NCBI GenBank assembly: GCA_024511395.1
Contig: JANELJ010000007.1
Span: 1 to 17,750 of the forward strand
Length of the DNA: 17,750 nt
Source: Gammaproteobacteria bacterium
Lineage (GTDB): Bacteria > Pseudomonadota > Gammaproteobacteria > GRL18
Direction: 5' to 3'
Shown here: piece by piece, positions 1 to 9,638 of the stretch
Numbering within the stretch: the stretch's first letter is position 1
Layout: each line of letters starts with the position of its first letter
Position numbers and translations under genes: made by a program
Notes under the pieces: model-generated
Told to the model about the DNA's origin: nothing
What the model saw: the letters and a program-made list of their open reading frames with translations, nothing else
Database searches by the model: none

Positions 1-110
1 ACGATGAGATCAGAATCGGCGTTCACGATAGAACAGAATGGGTGTTCATGATGGTTCAGAAACAGTGTTCACGATAAATCAGAATCAGTGTTCATGATCG
101 GCCAGAATAT
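1..110. mobile_element. End of an IS21-type insertion sequence (multiple 23-bp repeats), partial
   Basis: Five consecutive copies of a degenerate repeat of the form GTTCAYGAT-N4-CAGAAT are visible. The GTTCAYGAT core lies at 21, 44, 67 and 90 (period 23 bp), with a partial copy (ACGAT...CAGAATC) at 1-18. Arrays of this kind with a TGTTCACG core are typical, from my knowledge of the family, of the multiple terminal transposase-binding sites of IS21-family elements. The repeats stop near 108-112, where a toxin-like coding sequence begins on the other strand, so this is taken as the outer end of the element and its host junction. The transposase genes (istA/istB) would lie left of the window and are not seen. 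The exact tip is uncertain. Confidence 0.55.
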
Positions 111-200
111 GCAATTAACTTCTTCCGGTAACAAATCCATAGCAAAAGTTGTTTTCCCTGCGCCATTGGACCCCGCAATAATAAAACACTTTTTAGTCAC
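69..200 (-). pseudogene. Zeta-toxin-like P-loop kinase, N-terminal fragment cut by the IS end
   Basis: Reading the minus strand from a GTG at 200 gives about 31 residues with a Walker A motif (IIAGSNGAGKTTFA, residues about 7-20) followed by DLLPEEVNC. This matches the start of the Zeta-toxin / COG4185 family of small ATPases. The next expected residues (a conserved NADLIA-like stretch) are missing. From about position 110 the frame runs into the IS-type repeats and stops at 69-71 after 43 codons. A good ribosome site (AAGGGA at 208-213, 7 bases from the GTG) supports this start. Family members run to roughly 190 residues or more, so most of the kinase is gone and the product should be inactive. 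Whether an antitoxin gene existed cannot be seen. Confidence 0.6.
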
Positions 201-227
201 GTTTAAATCCCTTAAAAAACCTTTTTA

Positions 228-256
228 CTGACACCCTACATATGAACCGTTATAAT
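228..256 (+). promoter_or_regulatory. Sigma-70 promoter of yhbY
   Basis: CTGACA at 228-233 and a perfect TATAAT at 251-256 are separated by 17 bp. Transcription would start near 263, giving a leader of about 20 bases before the yhbY ATG at 283. The promoter sits between yhbY and the divergent toxin fragment. Confidence 0.65.
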
Positions 257-282
257 AGGTTTTTTCCATCACGAGTTATAAT

Positions 283-585
283 ATGTCACTGAATAATAAA
301 CAAATTCGCTTTTTACGGGCCCAGGCGCATTCCCTGAAACCAGTCGTTATTATTGGTGGTAACGGACTAACTGATGGGGTTATTAATGAAATTAACCAGG
401 CGTTGGATGATCATGAGCTGATAAAAGTTCGGGTTAACGCAGATGATCGGGATGACAAGGCGGCAATAATTACTGAGATATGCAAGCAGACCGAAGCGAC
501 CCCGGTGCAGACAATTGGTCATATCGGGATCTTTTTTCGCCGCAATAAAAAGAAACCTCGAATTGAGATTCCTAAAAAGTTATGA
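283..585 (+). CDS. yhbY: YhbY-type CRM-domain ribosome assembly RNA-binding protein
   Basis: This is a small single-domain protein of 100 residues (E. coli YhbY has 97). It carries the CRM (CRS1-YhbY) fold signature: an N-terminal [19 protein letters not shown] stretch with the GNGL loop and a C-terminal [12 protein letters not shown] segment. YhbY family members associate with pre-50S ribosomal particles and bind RNA. The ATG at 283 follows a very short leader and only a weak purine-rich site (ACGAG). In relatives yhbY stands next to greA and divergent from rlmE-ftsH. Here greA's operon converges on it and its outer neighbour is a truncated toxin gene and an IS end. Its TGA stop overlaps the 3' end of the convergent yjdM by six bases. 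Confidence 0.95.
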   Translation: MSLNNKQIRFLRAQAHSLKPVVIIGGNGLTDGVINEINQALDDHELIKVRVNADDRDDKAAIITEICKQTEATPVQTIGHIGIFFRRNKKKPRIEIPKKL

Positions 586-918
586 CTTTTTAACGTATTT
601 AGGGGTTATCCTAATGGCCCCTACCCCTGGAATTTTACAGTCAATGGTATGATCATCACTGGCTTCTACCAGTCGGATACCCTTGATTTTAGTACCTATT
701 TTAACAATACCAGAACTGCCTTTTACTTTTAAGTCCTTAATAATCGTAACATTATCACCACTGTGCAGGCTTGCCCCGTTGGAATCTTTAACTGTAAATT
801 CCTTTTCTTCCAGATCTTCCTGGGTAAATTCATGGGCACATTCAGGGCAGACAAACAGTCCACCGTCTTCATAAGTGTATTCGCTGCCGCATTTTGGGCA
901 GTTTGGAAGGCTTGTCAT
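580..918 (-). CDS. yjdM: YjdM/PhnA-family zinc-ribbon protein
   Basis: The protein has 112 residues from the ATG at 918. It matches the YjdM family (formerly called PhnA; E. coli length 111), with a near-canonical N-terminus ([17 protein letters not shown]), a zinc ribbon formed by CPKC and CPEC in the first 30 residues, and a C-terminal part containing [14 protein letters not shown] and IRLVE. An upstream ATG at 966 would add 16 residues, but family alignment and a strong ribosome site choose 918. Despite the old name, the E. coli protein is not the phosphonoacetate hydrolase and its role is not established. It is the last gene of the minus-strand run after the DUF4149 gene (51 bp away) and converges tail-to-tail with yhbY. 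Confidence 0.9.
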   Translation of the reverse strand: MTSLPNCPKCGSEYTYEDGGLFVCPECAHEFTQEDLEEKEFTVKDSNGASLHSGDNVTIIKDLKVKGSSGIVKIGTKIKGIRLVEASDDHTIDCKIPGVGAIRITPKYVKKS

Positions 919-925
919 TAAAATT

Positions 926-931
926 TCTCCC
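926..931 (-). promoter_or_regulatory. Ribosome binding site that fixes the yjdM start
   Basis: GGGAGA on the minus strand lies 7 bases before the ATG at 918. The longer alternative start at 966 has no comparable site and would place this motif inside the coding region. Confidence 0.7.
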
Positions 932-969
932 GTAGTATCAAAAAGGTATCGAACCAGATACAACAAAAT

Positions 970-1422
970 TTAGTGTTTATGGAAAATAACCAGGATCAGT
1001 CCGGTCAGGGAATTAAGCATATATAATATTGACGCAATGCCATGCAGTTTGCCGAATTGTGCCGCGGCAGCAGCACCTTCTGTCAGCCCCTGGAGTTTTA
1101 ACTGTGCTATTTGCGGCTGAATAACAAACTCACCAATAACCACCAGCAGCATTAATAGCAATAGCCAGAAACTGAGCTCCTGTTTAATATTGTCTGAACG
1201 TTTAAACAGGGAAATAAGCAGGACAGTGCCACAGAACAGGCTGATATAACTGACGGCCGTAAACATTTTTCCAGCCAGCATACCAGCAAGCTGACGTTCA
1301 TCCAGAGAACCAAACAGAACGGGCACAGCAATATAACCGATGGCCCATAAGGCACCTACCCAGAGGGTTAGAAGGATTTTTTCACCGCCGGACTGGCTGA
1401 TAATGGGGCGGAAATTGTGCAT
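970..1422 (-). CDS. DUF4149 (TMEM205-like) inner membrane protein
   Basis: This is a 150-residue polytopic membrane protein with four predicted helices, near residues 15-37, 54-72, 83-102 and 128-147. The first helix contains the family pattern LLTLWVGALWAIGYIAVPVLF, followed by LDERQLAGMLAGKMF. This matches the DUF4149 family, whose function is unknown. In Pseudomonas and other Gammaproteobacteria a gene of this type sits between greA and yhbY, as here, so the location is conserved even though the role is not known. A good ribosome site (GGAGGA at 1433-1438) lies 10 bases before the ATG. A short hairpin abuts that site. Confidence 0.85.
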   Translation of the reverse strand: MHNFRPIISQSGGEKILLTLWVGALWAIGYIAVPVLFGSLDERQLAGMLAGKMFTAVSYISLFCGTVLLISLFKRSDNIKQELSFWLLLLMLLVVIGEFVIQPQIAQLKLQGLTEGAAAAAQFGKLHGIASILYMLNSLTGLILVIFHKH

Positions 1423-1437
1423 TTTATTTAAATCCTC

Positions 1438-1451
1438 CGCCCTATGGGGCG
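1438..1451 (-). other. Short hairpin abutting the ribosome site of the DUF4149 gene
   Basis: On the minus strand CGCCC (1451-1447), loop CATA and GGGCG (1442-1438) form a 5-bp all-GC stem. Its last base is also the first base of the GGAGGA ribosome site. No T-run follows, so it is not an intrinsic terminator. It could affect translation of the gene or protect mRNA ends after greA. Confidence 0.3.
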
Positions 1452-1508
1452 CCTCTCTTTATTAAATCTGGCAGTTTAGTTGCTCTGTCAGTTTGAAAAA
1501 AGAAGGCC

Positions 1509-1985
1509 TTAGATATATTTTACTTCAACTATTTCGTATTCAATATCACCGCCGGGGGCTTTTACAACGGCTACATCATCCACTTCCTTGCCGATTAGAG
1601 CCATGGCCACCGGAGAGGAGATGGAAATTTTACCGGCTTTGATATCCGCTTCATCTTCACCCACAATCTGGTAGGTAATTTCCTTATCTTCGGCATCATT
1701 GTATAACACCACGGTGGTACCAAATACCACCCGTCCATCATTTTTTAATGTAGTAACATCAATGATCTGGGCATGAGATAGTTTGCCTTCAATATCCTTG
1801 ATACGGCCTTCAATAAAGCCCTGTTCTTCACGGGCCGCGTGATATTCGGCATTTTCTTTTAAATCACCGTGCTCACGGGCTTCAGCAATGGCCTGAATCA
1901 CTTTGGGGCGGCGTACGGACTTCAGCTCTTTTAATTCTGCTTCCAGTCTTTCTGCGCCAACTTTGGTAATAGGTATCTTGTTCAT
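1509..1985 (-). CDS. greA: Transcription elongation factor GreA
   Basis: The protein has 158 residues, the normal GreA length. GreA enters the secondary channel of RNA polymerase and stimulates cleavage of backtracked RNA. Residues 1-75 form the antiparallel coiled coil. The tip carries [12 protein letters not shown] with the acidic D41 and E44 known to position the catalytic metal. Residues 80-158 are the FKBP-like C-terminal domain, ending in [14 protein letters not shown]. It lies 37 bp behind carB on the same strand, so carA-carB-greA is probably a transcription unit. This order is widespread in Gammaproteobacteria. Confidence 0.97.
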   Translation of the reverse strand: MNKIPITKVGAERLEAELKELKSVRRPKVIQAIAEAREHGDLKENAEYHAAREEQGFIEGRIKDIEGKLSHAQIIDVTTLKNDGRVVFGTTVVLYNDAEDKEITYQIVGEDEADIKAGKISISSPVAMALIGKEVDDVAVVKAPGGDIEYEIVEVKYI

Positions 1986-2022
1986 TTTAGTCTTTATTCC
2001 TTTTAATAAAGCTCACGAGTGT

Positions 2023-5000
2023 TTACGCGGAAAGTTCACTATGAATATCCTGAATACGATAGACATCCACATCACCCATATGAATACCTTCAATCATCAT
2101 GGCTTCACATAAGGCATCGGCTGCTGTAATGGTGGTGGAATAGGTAACTTTATGCTGTAGAGCCTGACGGCGGATCATAGATGAGGCTTCAATGGCTTTT
2201 TTGCCTTCTGTGGTATTTACAATCAGATCAATTTCTTCATTTTTAATCATATCTACAATATGTGGACGACCTTCCTGAACCTTGTTAACCACTTCGGCTT
2301 CAATGCCCTGCTCAACCAGCAGTTTATGAGTACCACAGGTCGCAAGCAGCTTGAAACCCAGAGACTGGATCTTTTTCGCCAGCTCCACAGCCTTACCTTT
2401 ATCGGCTTCACGCACACTGATAAATGCCTTACCGCCAGTGGGCAGTTCTACACCCGCTGATAACTGGGATTTACCAAAAGCTTCACCAAAGGTTTTACCC
2501 AGCCCCATAGCTTCACCGGTAGATTTCATTTCCGGACCAAGGATAGGATCCACTCCCGGGAATTTAATAAAGGGGAATACTGACTCTTTAACTGAGAAAA
2601 ACTCTGGTTTTGCTTCCACCAGTTGATTCTGTTCTTTAAGTGATTTACCGGTCATACATAAAGCCGCCACCTTGGCCAGGGAAACACCGGTGGCTTTGGA
2701 TACAAAGGGCACGGTACGTGAAGCACGGGGATTAACTTCCAGTATATAAATATCATCGCCCTTAATGGCAAACTGGGTATTCATCAAACCCACCACACCC
2801 AGTTTTAATGCCATGCGGGAGGTCTGATCCCGTAAGCGGTCCTGCAGTTCTTCTGACAGATTATAGGGCGGAATGGAACAAGCGGAGTCACCGGAGTGCA
2901 CACCGGCCTGTTCAATATGCTGCATAATACCGCCAATGAGGACATTTTCTCCATCACAGATGGCATCCACATCCACTTCCACAGCATCATCCAGGAAACG
3001 ATCCAGCAGTACCGGTGAGTCATTGGACACTCTGACAGCGGTGGTCATATAAGTGCGCAGTTCATCTTCGTTATAGACGATTTCCATCCCACGGCCACCC
3101 AGTACATAAGACGGACGAACCACCAGAGGATAACCGACTTCTGTAGCCAGAGCCACGGCTGAATCCACATCAGACGCCGTACGGTTAGGCGGCTGCAGCA
3201 GGCCCAGTTCTTCAATCATGGCCTGAAAACGCTCACGGTCTTCAGCCAGGTCGATAGAGTCCGGAGAAGTACCGATAATATTGGTACCGACTGCTTCAAG
3301 GGCACGAGCCAGTTTCAGCGGTGTTTGCCCGCCGTATTGCACAATCACGCCTTTGGGCTGTTCCAGTTCAATCAGTTCCAGCACATCTTCCAGAGTCAGA
3401 GGCTCAAAATACAGGCGGTCTGAGGTGTCGTAATCCGTTGAGACAGTTTCTGGATTACAGTTAACCATAATGGTTTCAAAGCCGTCGTCCCGGCAGGCAT
3501 GCGCCGCATGGACACAACAGTAGTCAAACTCAATGCCCTGACCAATCCGGTTGGGACCGCCGCCCAGTACCATCATTTTTTCTTTAGTGGATGGTTCGGC
3601 TTCACATTCTTCTTCATAGGTGGAATACATATAAGCCGTATCAGAGGCAAATTCTGCGGCACAGGAATCGACCCGTTTATAGACAGGACGGATATTTAAC
3701 TGGTGACGATATTTTCTGACGGTGGCTTCATCGGTATTAAGCACGCTGGCCAGACGGCTGTCTGAAAAGCCCTTGCGCTTGAGTTCACGCAGAAAATCAG
3801 CATCAATATCGAGAATATTTTTACCGCGAATACTTTCTTCAATCTGGATCAGTTCTTCTATCTGTACCAAGAACCAGGGATCAATACCAGTCAGTGACTG
3901 AATATCTTCCAGTGTCAGCCCCTTACGGTAAGCATCGGCGATGTACCAGATGCGGTGAGCGCCCGGAACACGCAGTGCATGACGCAAAGCATCCAGAACC
4001 TCTTCTTCACTATCACCATCCAGTTCATGCGCCATTTCGGTAAAGCCGTCGGTATCAATTTCCAGTGAACGCAGTGCTTTTTGCAGAGATTCCTGAAAAG
4101 TACGGCCAATAGACATGGCTTCACCCACGGATTTCATCTGGGTGGTCAGGGTATCATCGGCCTGGGGGAATTTTTCAAAGGTAAAACGGGGCACCTTGGT
4201 CACTACATAGTCCAGAGTCGGCTCAAAAGATGCCGGGGTGGCACCGCCGGTAATTTCATTATCCAGTTCATCCAGGGTATAGCCGACCGCCAGCTTGGCA
4301 GCCACCTTGGCAATGGGGAAACCGGTTGCTTTGGAGGCCAAAGCTGAAGAACGCGAAACTCTGGGGTTCATTTCAATAATAATTAAGCGGCCATTTTCAG
4401 GATTAACAGCAAACTGTACATTAGAACCACCGGTATCCACACCAATTTCACGCAGCACCTGCAGGGAGGCATTACGCATAATCTGATATTCTTTATCGGT
4501 CAGGGTCTGGGCCGGAGCAATGGTAATGGAGTCACCGGTATGCACACCCATGGCATCAAAGTTTTCAATGGAGCAGATAATAATACAATTATCTTTTTTA
4601 TCGCGCACCACTTCCATTTCGTATTCTTTCCAGCCGATAATGGATTCTTCAATTAACAGTTCATTAGTGGGCGACATATCCAGACCGCGTTCGCAAATCT
4701 CGACATATTCTTCCCTGTTGTAGGCAATACCGCCACCGGAACCACCCATGGTAAAGGAAGGACGAATAATAATCGGAAAGGCACCCAGATCTTTCTGTAC
4801 CTGGACAGCTTCTTCCATAGTATGAGCAATATAGGACTTAGGCATATCCAGACCGATTTTAATCATGGCCTGGCGAAATAAATCCCGGTCTTCAGCCTTA
4901 TTGATGGCTTCTTTATCGGCACCAATTATTTCGACATTGTATTGTTCCAGAACTCCCTGCTTATCCAGTTCCAGGGCACAGTTTAATGCCGTCTGCCCGC

Positions 5001-5271
5001 CCATTGTGGGCAGCAGCGCATCGGGACGTTCTTTTTCAATAATATTAGCCACTACTTTCCAGTGAATCGGCTCAATATAAGTGGCATCGGCCAGTTCCGG
5101 GTCGGTCATAATGGTCGCTGGGTTGGAGTTAACCAGAATCACCCGATAGCCTTCTTCCTTAAGTGCCTTACACGCCTGAGCGCCGGAATAGTCAAATTCA
5201 CAGGCCTGCCCAATAACAATGGGGCCGGCACCGATAATCAGAATACTTTTTATATCTTCACGTTTTGGCAT
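2023..5271 (-). CDS. carB: Carbamoyl-phosphate synthase large subunit
   Basis: The protein has 1082 residues (E. coli 1073). With CarA it makes carbamoyl phosphate from glutamine-derived ammonia, bicarbonate and two ATP, feeding arginine and pyrimidine synthesis. The duplicated architecture is complete. The first ATP-grasp half (about 1-400) opens with [18 protein letters not shown] near residue 13. An oligomerisation segment covers about 400-550. The second ATP-grasp half opens with [16 protein letters not shown] near residue 567. The MGS-like allosteric domain starts near residue 940 and includes [11 protein letters not shown] and [12 protein letters not shown], where UMP, IMP and ornithine act in the E. 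coli enzyme. It is 77 bp downstream of carA. Confidence 0.98.
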   Translation of the reverse strand: MPKREDIKSILIIGAGPIVIGQACEFDYSGAQACKALKEEGYRVILVNSNPATIMTDPELADATYIEPIHWKVVANIIEKERPDALLPTMGGQTALNCALELDKQGVLEQYNVEIIGADKEAINKAEDRDLFRQAMIKIGLDMPKSYIAHTMEEAVQVQKDLGAFPIIIRPSFTMGGSGGGIAYNREEYVEICERGLDMSPTNELLIEESIIGWKEYEMEVVRDKKDNCIIICSIENFDAMGVHTGDSITIAPAQTLTDKEYQIMRNASLQVLREIGVDTGGSNVQFAVNPENGRLIIIEMNPRVSRSSALASKATGFPIAKVAAKLAVGYTLDELDNEITGGATPASFEPTLDYVVTKVPRFTFEKFPQADDTLTTQMKSVGEAMSIGRTFQESLQKALRSLEIDTDGFTEMAHELDGDSEEEVLDALRHALRVPGAHRIWYIADAYRKGLTLEDIQSLTGIDPWFLVQIEELIQIEESIRGKNILDIDADFLRELKRKGFSDSRLASVLNTDEATVRKYRHQLNIRPVYKRVDSCAAEFASDTAYMYSTYEEECEAEPSTKEKMMVLGGGPNRIGQGIEFDYCCVHAAHACRDDGFETIMVNCNPETVSTDYDTSDRLYFEPLTLEDVLELIELEQPKGVIVQYGGQTPLKLARALEAVGTNIIGTSPDSIDLAEDRERFQAMIEELGLLQPPNRTASDVDSAVALATEVGYPLVVRPSYVLGGRGMEIVYNEDELRTYMTTAVRVSNDSPVLLDRFLDDAVEVDVDAICDGENVLIGGIMQHIEQAGVHSGDSACSIPPYNLSEELQDRLRDQTSRMALKLGVVGLMNTQFAIKGDDIYILEVNPRASRTVPFVSKATGVSLAKVAALCMTGKSLKEQNQLVEAKPEFFSVKESVFPFIKFPGVDPILGPEMKSTGEAMGLGKTFGEAFGKSQLSAGVELPTGGKAFISVREADKGKAVELAKKIQSLGFKLLATCGTHKLLVEQGIEAEVVNKVQEGRPHIVDMIKNEEIDLIVNTTEGKKAIEASSMIRRQALQHKVTYSTTITAADALCEAMMIEGIHMGDVDVYRIQDIHSELSA

Positions 5272-5348
5272 TCTCTGCTCACTAAAAAATGGTGTATTAA
5301 AATCAGGTTATTCGTGTTTGTTCTGGCTCTTTGTTTTAGCTCTTTATT

Positions 5349-6539
5349 TCAGTTCTGCTGATTAATTAATTCAATAAAATGATCAAACAAAGGTGCTACA
5401 TCATGGGGTCCCGGGCTGGCTTCAGGATGTCCCTGAAAACTGAATGCAGACTTATCGGTACGGTGTACTCCCTGTAAAGAACCGTCAAACAGGGATTTAT
5501 GAGTGGCTTTCAGATTATCCGGCAGACTATTTTCATCCACAGCAAAACCATGGTTCTGGGAAGTGATCATCACTTCTTTAGTATCCAGATCGCTGACCGG
5601 ATGGTTTCCGCCGTGATGACCGAATTTCATTTTTACGGTTTTCGCGCCACTGGCCAATGACAGCAGCTGATGCCCCAGACAAATACCGAATACCGGTTTG
5701 GAGGTTTGCAGAATTTCCCCAATGGCTGCTATTGCATAATCACAGGGTTCTGGATCACCCGGGCCATTGGACAGGAAAATGCCATCAGGATCCATGGCCA
5801 GCACTTCAGATGCTTTGGTCTGAGCCGGAACAACCGTTACTTTACAGCCCCGATCCGCCAGCATTCTAAGGATGTTTTTCTTAATACCATAATCATAGGC
5901 TACGACATGATAAGGCAGTTCAGCAATGGTTTCTGTGCTATTGGTGTCCAGAGACCAGGTGCCTTCTGTCCATTCATAGGACGTTTGGGTGGTAACGACT
6001 TTTGCCAGATCCATGCCTTTTAAGCCCGGAAAATCTTTTGCCAGAGCAACAGCAGCCGATTCATCCAGTTCAGATTTTTTGCCGTCTATAGCCGCAATGG
6101 CACCGCTTTGTGCCCCTTTATCACGCAGTAAACGGGTCAGCTTACGGGTATCAATATCGGCAATGGCGACAATATTATGCTTTTTCAGATAGTCGGATAA
6201 GGACATTTCACCACGCCAGCTGGACATCAGACGCGGTAAATCACGAATCACCAGACCTTTGGCCATAATGGCATCCGATTCTTCATCGCCGGAGTTGGTG
6301 CCGACATTACCGATATGCGGATAGGTCAGGGTAACAATCTGTTCTTTATAGGAGGGGTCAGTGAGAATTTCCTGGTAACCGGTCATGGAGGTATTAAAAA
6401 CAACCTCGCCAACAGTCTCACCCAAGGCACCAATGGCTTTACCGTAAAAGACTGTACCGTCTTCCAGAGCCAGAATGGCAGGGGCGTATTGTGTACCAGA
6501 AAGCGCCGTCGTATACGGTGTATTTTCAGAATTGGCCAC
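5349..6539 (-). CDS. carA: Carbamoyl-phosphate synthase small (glutaminase) subunit
   Basis: The protein has 396 residues (E. coli 382). It hydrolyses glutamine and channels ammonia to CarB. The N-terminal CPSase domain covers about 19-150 ([20 protein letters not shown] is diagnostic). The class I glutamine amidotransferase domain has the nucleophile in [10 protein letters not shown] (Cys287) and the His371/Glu373 pair in [14 protein letters not shown], so the triad is intact. The start is a GTG at 6539, five bases after GGGAGA (6545-6550). It adds about 14 residues before the usual family start, with a low-complexity polar N-terminus that may not matter for activity. A sigma-70-like promoter lies upstream. 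Confidence 0.97.
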   Translation of the reverse strand: MANSENTPYTTALSGTQYAPAILALEDGTVFYGKAIGALGETVGEVVFNTSMTGYQEILTDPSYKEQIVTLTYPHIGNVGTNSGDEESDAIMAKGLVIRDLPRLMSSWRGEMSLSDYLKKHNIVAIADIDTRKLTRLLRDKGAQSGAIAAIDGKKSELDESAAVALAKDFPGLKGMDLAKVVTTQTSYEWTEGTWSLDTNSTETIAELPYHVVAYDYGIKKNILRMLADRGCKVTVVPAQTKASEVLAMDPDGIFLSNGPGDPEPCDYAIAAIGEILQTSKPVFGICLGHQLLSLASGAKTVKMKFGHHGGNHPVSDLDTKEVMITSQNHGFAVDENSLPDNLKATHKSLFDGSLQGVHRTDKSAFSFQGHPEASPGPHDVAPLFDHFIELINQQN

Positions 6540-6592
6540 TGATGTCTCCCATAAGTTTTTCTAAACTTTTGTTAAGCTAATTTAACCTAGAA

Positions 6593-6621
6593 ATTTTACA
6601 AGAAATGGCAAAAACTGTCTA
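6593..6621 (-). promoter_or_regulatory. Sigma-70-like promoter of carA-carB
   Basis: On the minus strand TAGACA (6621-6616) and TAAAAT (6598-6593) are separated by 17 bp. Transcription would start near 6586, leaving a leader of about 47 bases to the GTG at 6539. It is the best-scoring pair by eye upstream of carA. No operator is recognised around it. Confidence 0.5.
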
Positions 6622-6720
6622 TCTTAAATAAGGTTTTATGCTTAATCTCTCTTCAGGGCCGGATCATACTTTGATTAAAATATGTTCAATATGTAAAAAT
6701 ATTATATTTATAGCCACTGA

Positions 6721-6830
6721 GTATCCATTGACCGTGCTTCTTGATGAAGTTTCGGCAGCAGGGATGCTGCCGAAAAGCCTCCATGGATGGATTCTCGGCA
6801 TCTTCAGCAAGGAGTGCGGTCAATGGATAC
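6721..6830. repeat. 110-bp inverted-repeat element with nested hairpin (MITE/REP-like)
   Basis: The ends are perfect 14-bp inverted copies (GTATCCATTGACCG at 6721-6734 against its complement at 6817-6830). The arms continue with partial matching to about 29 bp each, and most of the mismatches are of the G-U type. Inside lies a second perfect hairpin, TTTCGGCAGCA (6750-6760), loop GGGA, TGCTGCCGAAA (6765-6775), followed by the palindrome TCCATGGA (6780-6787). The motif GCAGCAGGGATGCTGC...CCATGGATGGAT recalls dispersed hairpin repeats I have seen in several Gammaproteobacteria. No target duplication is obvious. It has no coding role. Confidence 0.7.
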
Positions 6831-6877
6831 GGTATTTGCGTCTAAATGAGAATTATTAAAAGTATACTCCCGCCCTG

Positions 6878-7732
<855 letters not shown>

Positions 7733-7745
7733 CTAGCGGAATTGA

Positions 7746-8321
7746 TTACCATGCTACATAGGCATAGTTCTGTTCCTGCAGTTCCATCATATCGGCCACA
7801 CCGACTTCCACCAGTTTGGCAAAGGGTAATAAGTCGTCTTTGGTCCAGTTCATGGCCGTCAGGGTTCTGCCGCAGGCATGAAACTGAACGCCCTGCTCAG
7901 CCAAGCTTTTAATTTTTGCCCTGACTTCATCATCCACAGGCCGGGCAGGATTTTTGACCAGTACATGAATGCCATGACCAAAACAGGCAACGACAATATC
8001 GATATTATCTGCGTATTTGCCAATCATGGCACCTGCGGAATTAACCACATGTTTGTGATATTCGGCATCATCTTTATTGAACTGATAGAGAATTTTATGC
8101 TCGGGCGGATCACCGGGAAAACGCTCTCCCTTTTCACTACTGCCCTCTTTTTGATGAGCCTGAGCTACAGCTGATGTACCCATAGCCACTGCACCGCTGC
8201 TGGCAACAAGTTTTGTAAGGGCTGATCGCCGGGACTGGCTGAGTTCCTGTGCATTATTTATACTATTATTTTGTTTCTGAAATAATGCTTTTATCCGCCC
8301 CCAGATAGATACTGAATCCAT
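7746..8321 (-). CDS. Exported DsrE-family protein with Tat-type signal
   Basis: The protein has 191 residues. The N-terminus has a long polar n-region, then SRRSALTK (twin Arg at 31-32), a hydrophobic stretch (36-52) and AVAQA ending at 55, which looks like a twin-arginine signal peptide with cleavage after residue 55. The mature part (about 75-191) resembles the DsrE/DsrF-like (COG1416-type) fold. It contains VVACFGHGIHVLVKN and GVQFHACGRTL, with Cys150 at the position usually conserved in this family and Cys113 as a second cysteine. Related cytoplasmic DsrE/TusD proteins carry sulfur on cysteine, but for periplasmic members the role is unknown. A strong ribosome site (AAGGAGG, 4 bases before the ATG) is present. 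It lies 30 bp after dnaJ and so may be co-transcribed with it. Confidence 0.8.
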   Translation of the reverse strand: MDSVSIWGRIKALFQKQNNSINNAQELSQSRRSALTKLVASSGAVAMGTSAVAQAHQKEGSSEKGERFPGDPPEHKILYQFNKDDAEYHKHVVNSAGAMIGKYADNIDIVVACFGHGIHVLVKNPARPVDDEVRAKIKSLAEQGVQFHACGRTLTAMNWTKDDLLPFAKLVEVGVADMMELQEQNYAYVAW

Positions 8322-8351
8322 AATGCCTCCTTAAGTCAGTTTCAGACCTTA

Positions 8352-9485
8352 TTATGACCCAATATTCTGCTTCATGTCATCAAAGAATTTCTTAACGCCG
8401 TCCAGCCAGCTATGCGCTTTAGGGCTGTGACTTTTACCGCCTTCTTCTAGAGTGGCCTGAAATTCCTGCAGCAGTTCTTTTTGGCGGGCATTCAGTTTAA
8501 CCGGTGTTTCTACAATGACCCGGCAGAGTAAATCACCCTGCACACCGCCCCGTACTGAACGAACGCCTTTATTACGCAGACGGAATAATTTTCCGGACTG
8601 GGTTTCAGGGGGCACTTTCAGGGTAATACGACCATCCAGGGTAGGGACTTCAAGAGTTCCACCCAGAGCTGCCGTAGCAATATTGATAGGAACTTCACAG
8701 TATAAATCACTGCCTTCACGGGTAAAGATATCATGGGGTTTAACATGCACATGCACATACAGATCCCCTGGAGGGCCGCCATTCTGCCCGGCTTCACCTT
8801 CATTGGACAGGCGAATACGATCACCGGTATCCACTCCGGCAGGCACTTTAACGGAAAGGGTTTTATGTTCCTGAATGCGGCCTTCACCATGACAGGCATC
8901 ACAGGTATCTTTAATGACCTTACCCGTACCGTGGCAGGTTGGACAGGTCTGCTGCAGGGAGAAAAATCCCTGCTGCATGCGTACCTGACCTACTCCATGA
9001 CAGGTTGAACAGGTTTCCGGTGAGGAACCTTTTTTGGCTCCGGAACCGTTACATTTATTACATTTAACATAGGTAGGCACACGGATTTTTACGGTTTTAC
9101 CGTGTACGGCATCTTCCAGACTCAGTTCCAGATTGTACTGCAGATCGGCCCCGCGGTAGACCCGTTCACCACGATGGCCGCCGCCAAAGATATTGCCGAA
9201 CACATCACCAAAAATATCACTGAAATTCCCGTCGGGGCCGCCGCCCATTCCGGCTCCCTGCTCAACTCCGGCATGACCGAACTGATCATAGGCCGCTCGT
9301 TTCTGGGCATCGGAAAGCACCTCATAAGCTTCCTTGGCTTCCTTGAATTTAGCTTCTGCCTCAGTATCATCCGGGTTTCTGTCCGGATGATACTTCATGG
9401 CCAGACGGCGATAGGCTTTTTTAATTTCTACCTCACTGGCCGTCTTTTCAACACAAAGTACTTCGTAATAATCTCTTTTCGACAT
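8352..9485 (-). CDS. dnaJ: Chaperone co-factor DnaJ (Hsp40)
   Basis: The protein has 377 residues (E. coli 376). It stimulates the ATPase of DnaK and delivers unfolded substrates. The order is complete: J domain (1-70) with HPD at 33-35, a Gly/Phe-rich region (about 75-105), a zinc domain with four CxxCxGxG repeats ([32 protein letters not shown]), then the substrate-binding C-terminal domains. One oddity is Cys11 in [10 protein letters not shown], where the family almost always has Gly. dnaJ follows dnaK after a 153-bp gap holding a terminator-like hairpin. Its own ribosome site is weak (AAAGAAAG). Confidence 0.98.
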   Translation of the reverse strand: MSKRDYYEVLCVEKTASEVEIKKAYRRLAMKYHPDRNPDDTEAEAKFKEAKEAYEVLSDAQKRAAYDQFGHAGVEQGAGMGGGPDGNFSDIFGDVFGNIFGGGHRGERVYRGADLQYNLELSLEDAVHGKTVKIRVPTYVKCNKCNGSGAKKGSSPETCSTCHGVGQVRMQQGFFSLQQTCPTCHGTGKVIKDTCDACHGEGRIQEHKTLSVKVPAGVDTGDRIRLSNEGEAGQNGGPPGDLYVHVHVKPHDIFTREGSDLYCEVPINIATAALGGTLEVPTLDGRITLKVPPETQSGKLFRLRNKGVRSVRGGVQGDLLCRVIVETPVKLNARQKELLQEFQATLEEGGKSHSPKAHSWLDGVKKFFDDMKQNIGS

Positions 9486-9531
9486 GTCTGCTTTCTTTAT
9501 CTGGTGATGGCAAAATTAATTTTTATAAAAC

Positions 9532-9569
9532 AAAAAAACACAGGAAAGGGAAATTCCCCATCCTGTGTT
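9532..9569 (-). terminator. Intrinsic terminator between dnaK and dnaJ
   Basis: On the minus strand AACACAGGA (9569-9561) pairs with TCCTGTGTT (9545-9537), with an inner GGG/CCC pairing in the loop. A run of seven T (9538-9532) follows. It lies about 70 bp after the dnaK stop and 46 bp before dnaJ, so it should act as a partial terminator or mRNA-end stabiliser that makes dnaK output exceed dnaJ. Confidence 0.75.
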
Positions 9570-9638
9570 CTTAAGCGTTCCACGCCAGTCATAGTCAAAA
9601 CTGATTATGTCGGACGCGAACTTCATGGTGAGACTAAA

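Larger units (their letters stand above)
6540..6877. other. 338-bp intergenic region between dapB and carA
   Basis: This is the only gene-free stretch over 300 bp. It contains the carA promoter and leader (6540-6621), an AT-rich filler (about 6622-6720), the 110-bp inverted-repeat element (6721-6830) and about 47 bp of plain sequence behind the dapB stop. I see no convincing ARG-box or PyrR/attenuator structure in the leader. Confidence 0.6.

Noticed and set aside
1438..1451. Terminator behind greA
   Set aside because: The GC stem is not followed by a T-run on the minus strand.
6638..6859. 73-residue plus-strand frame between carA and dapB
   Set aside because: It runs through the 110-bp inverted-repeat element, has no ribosome site worth naming and no recognisable protein features.
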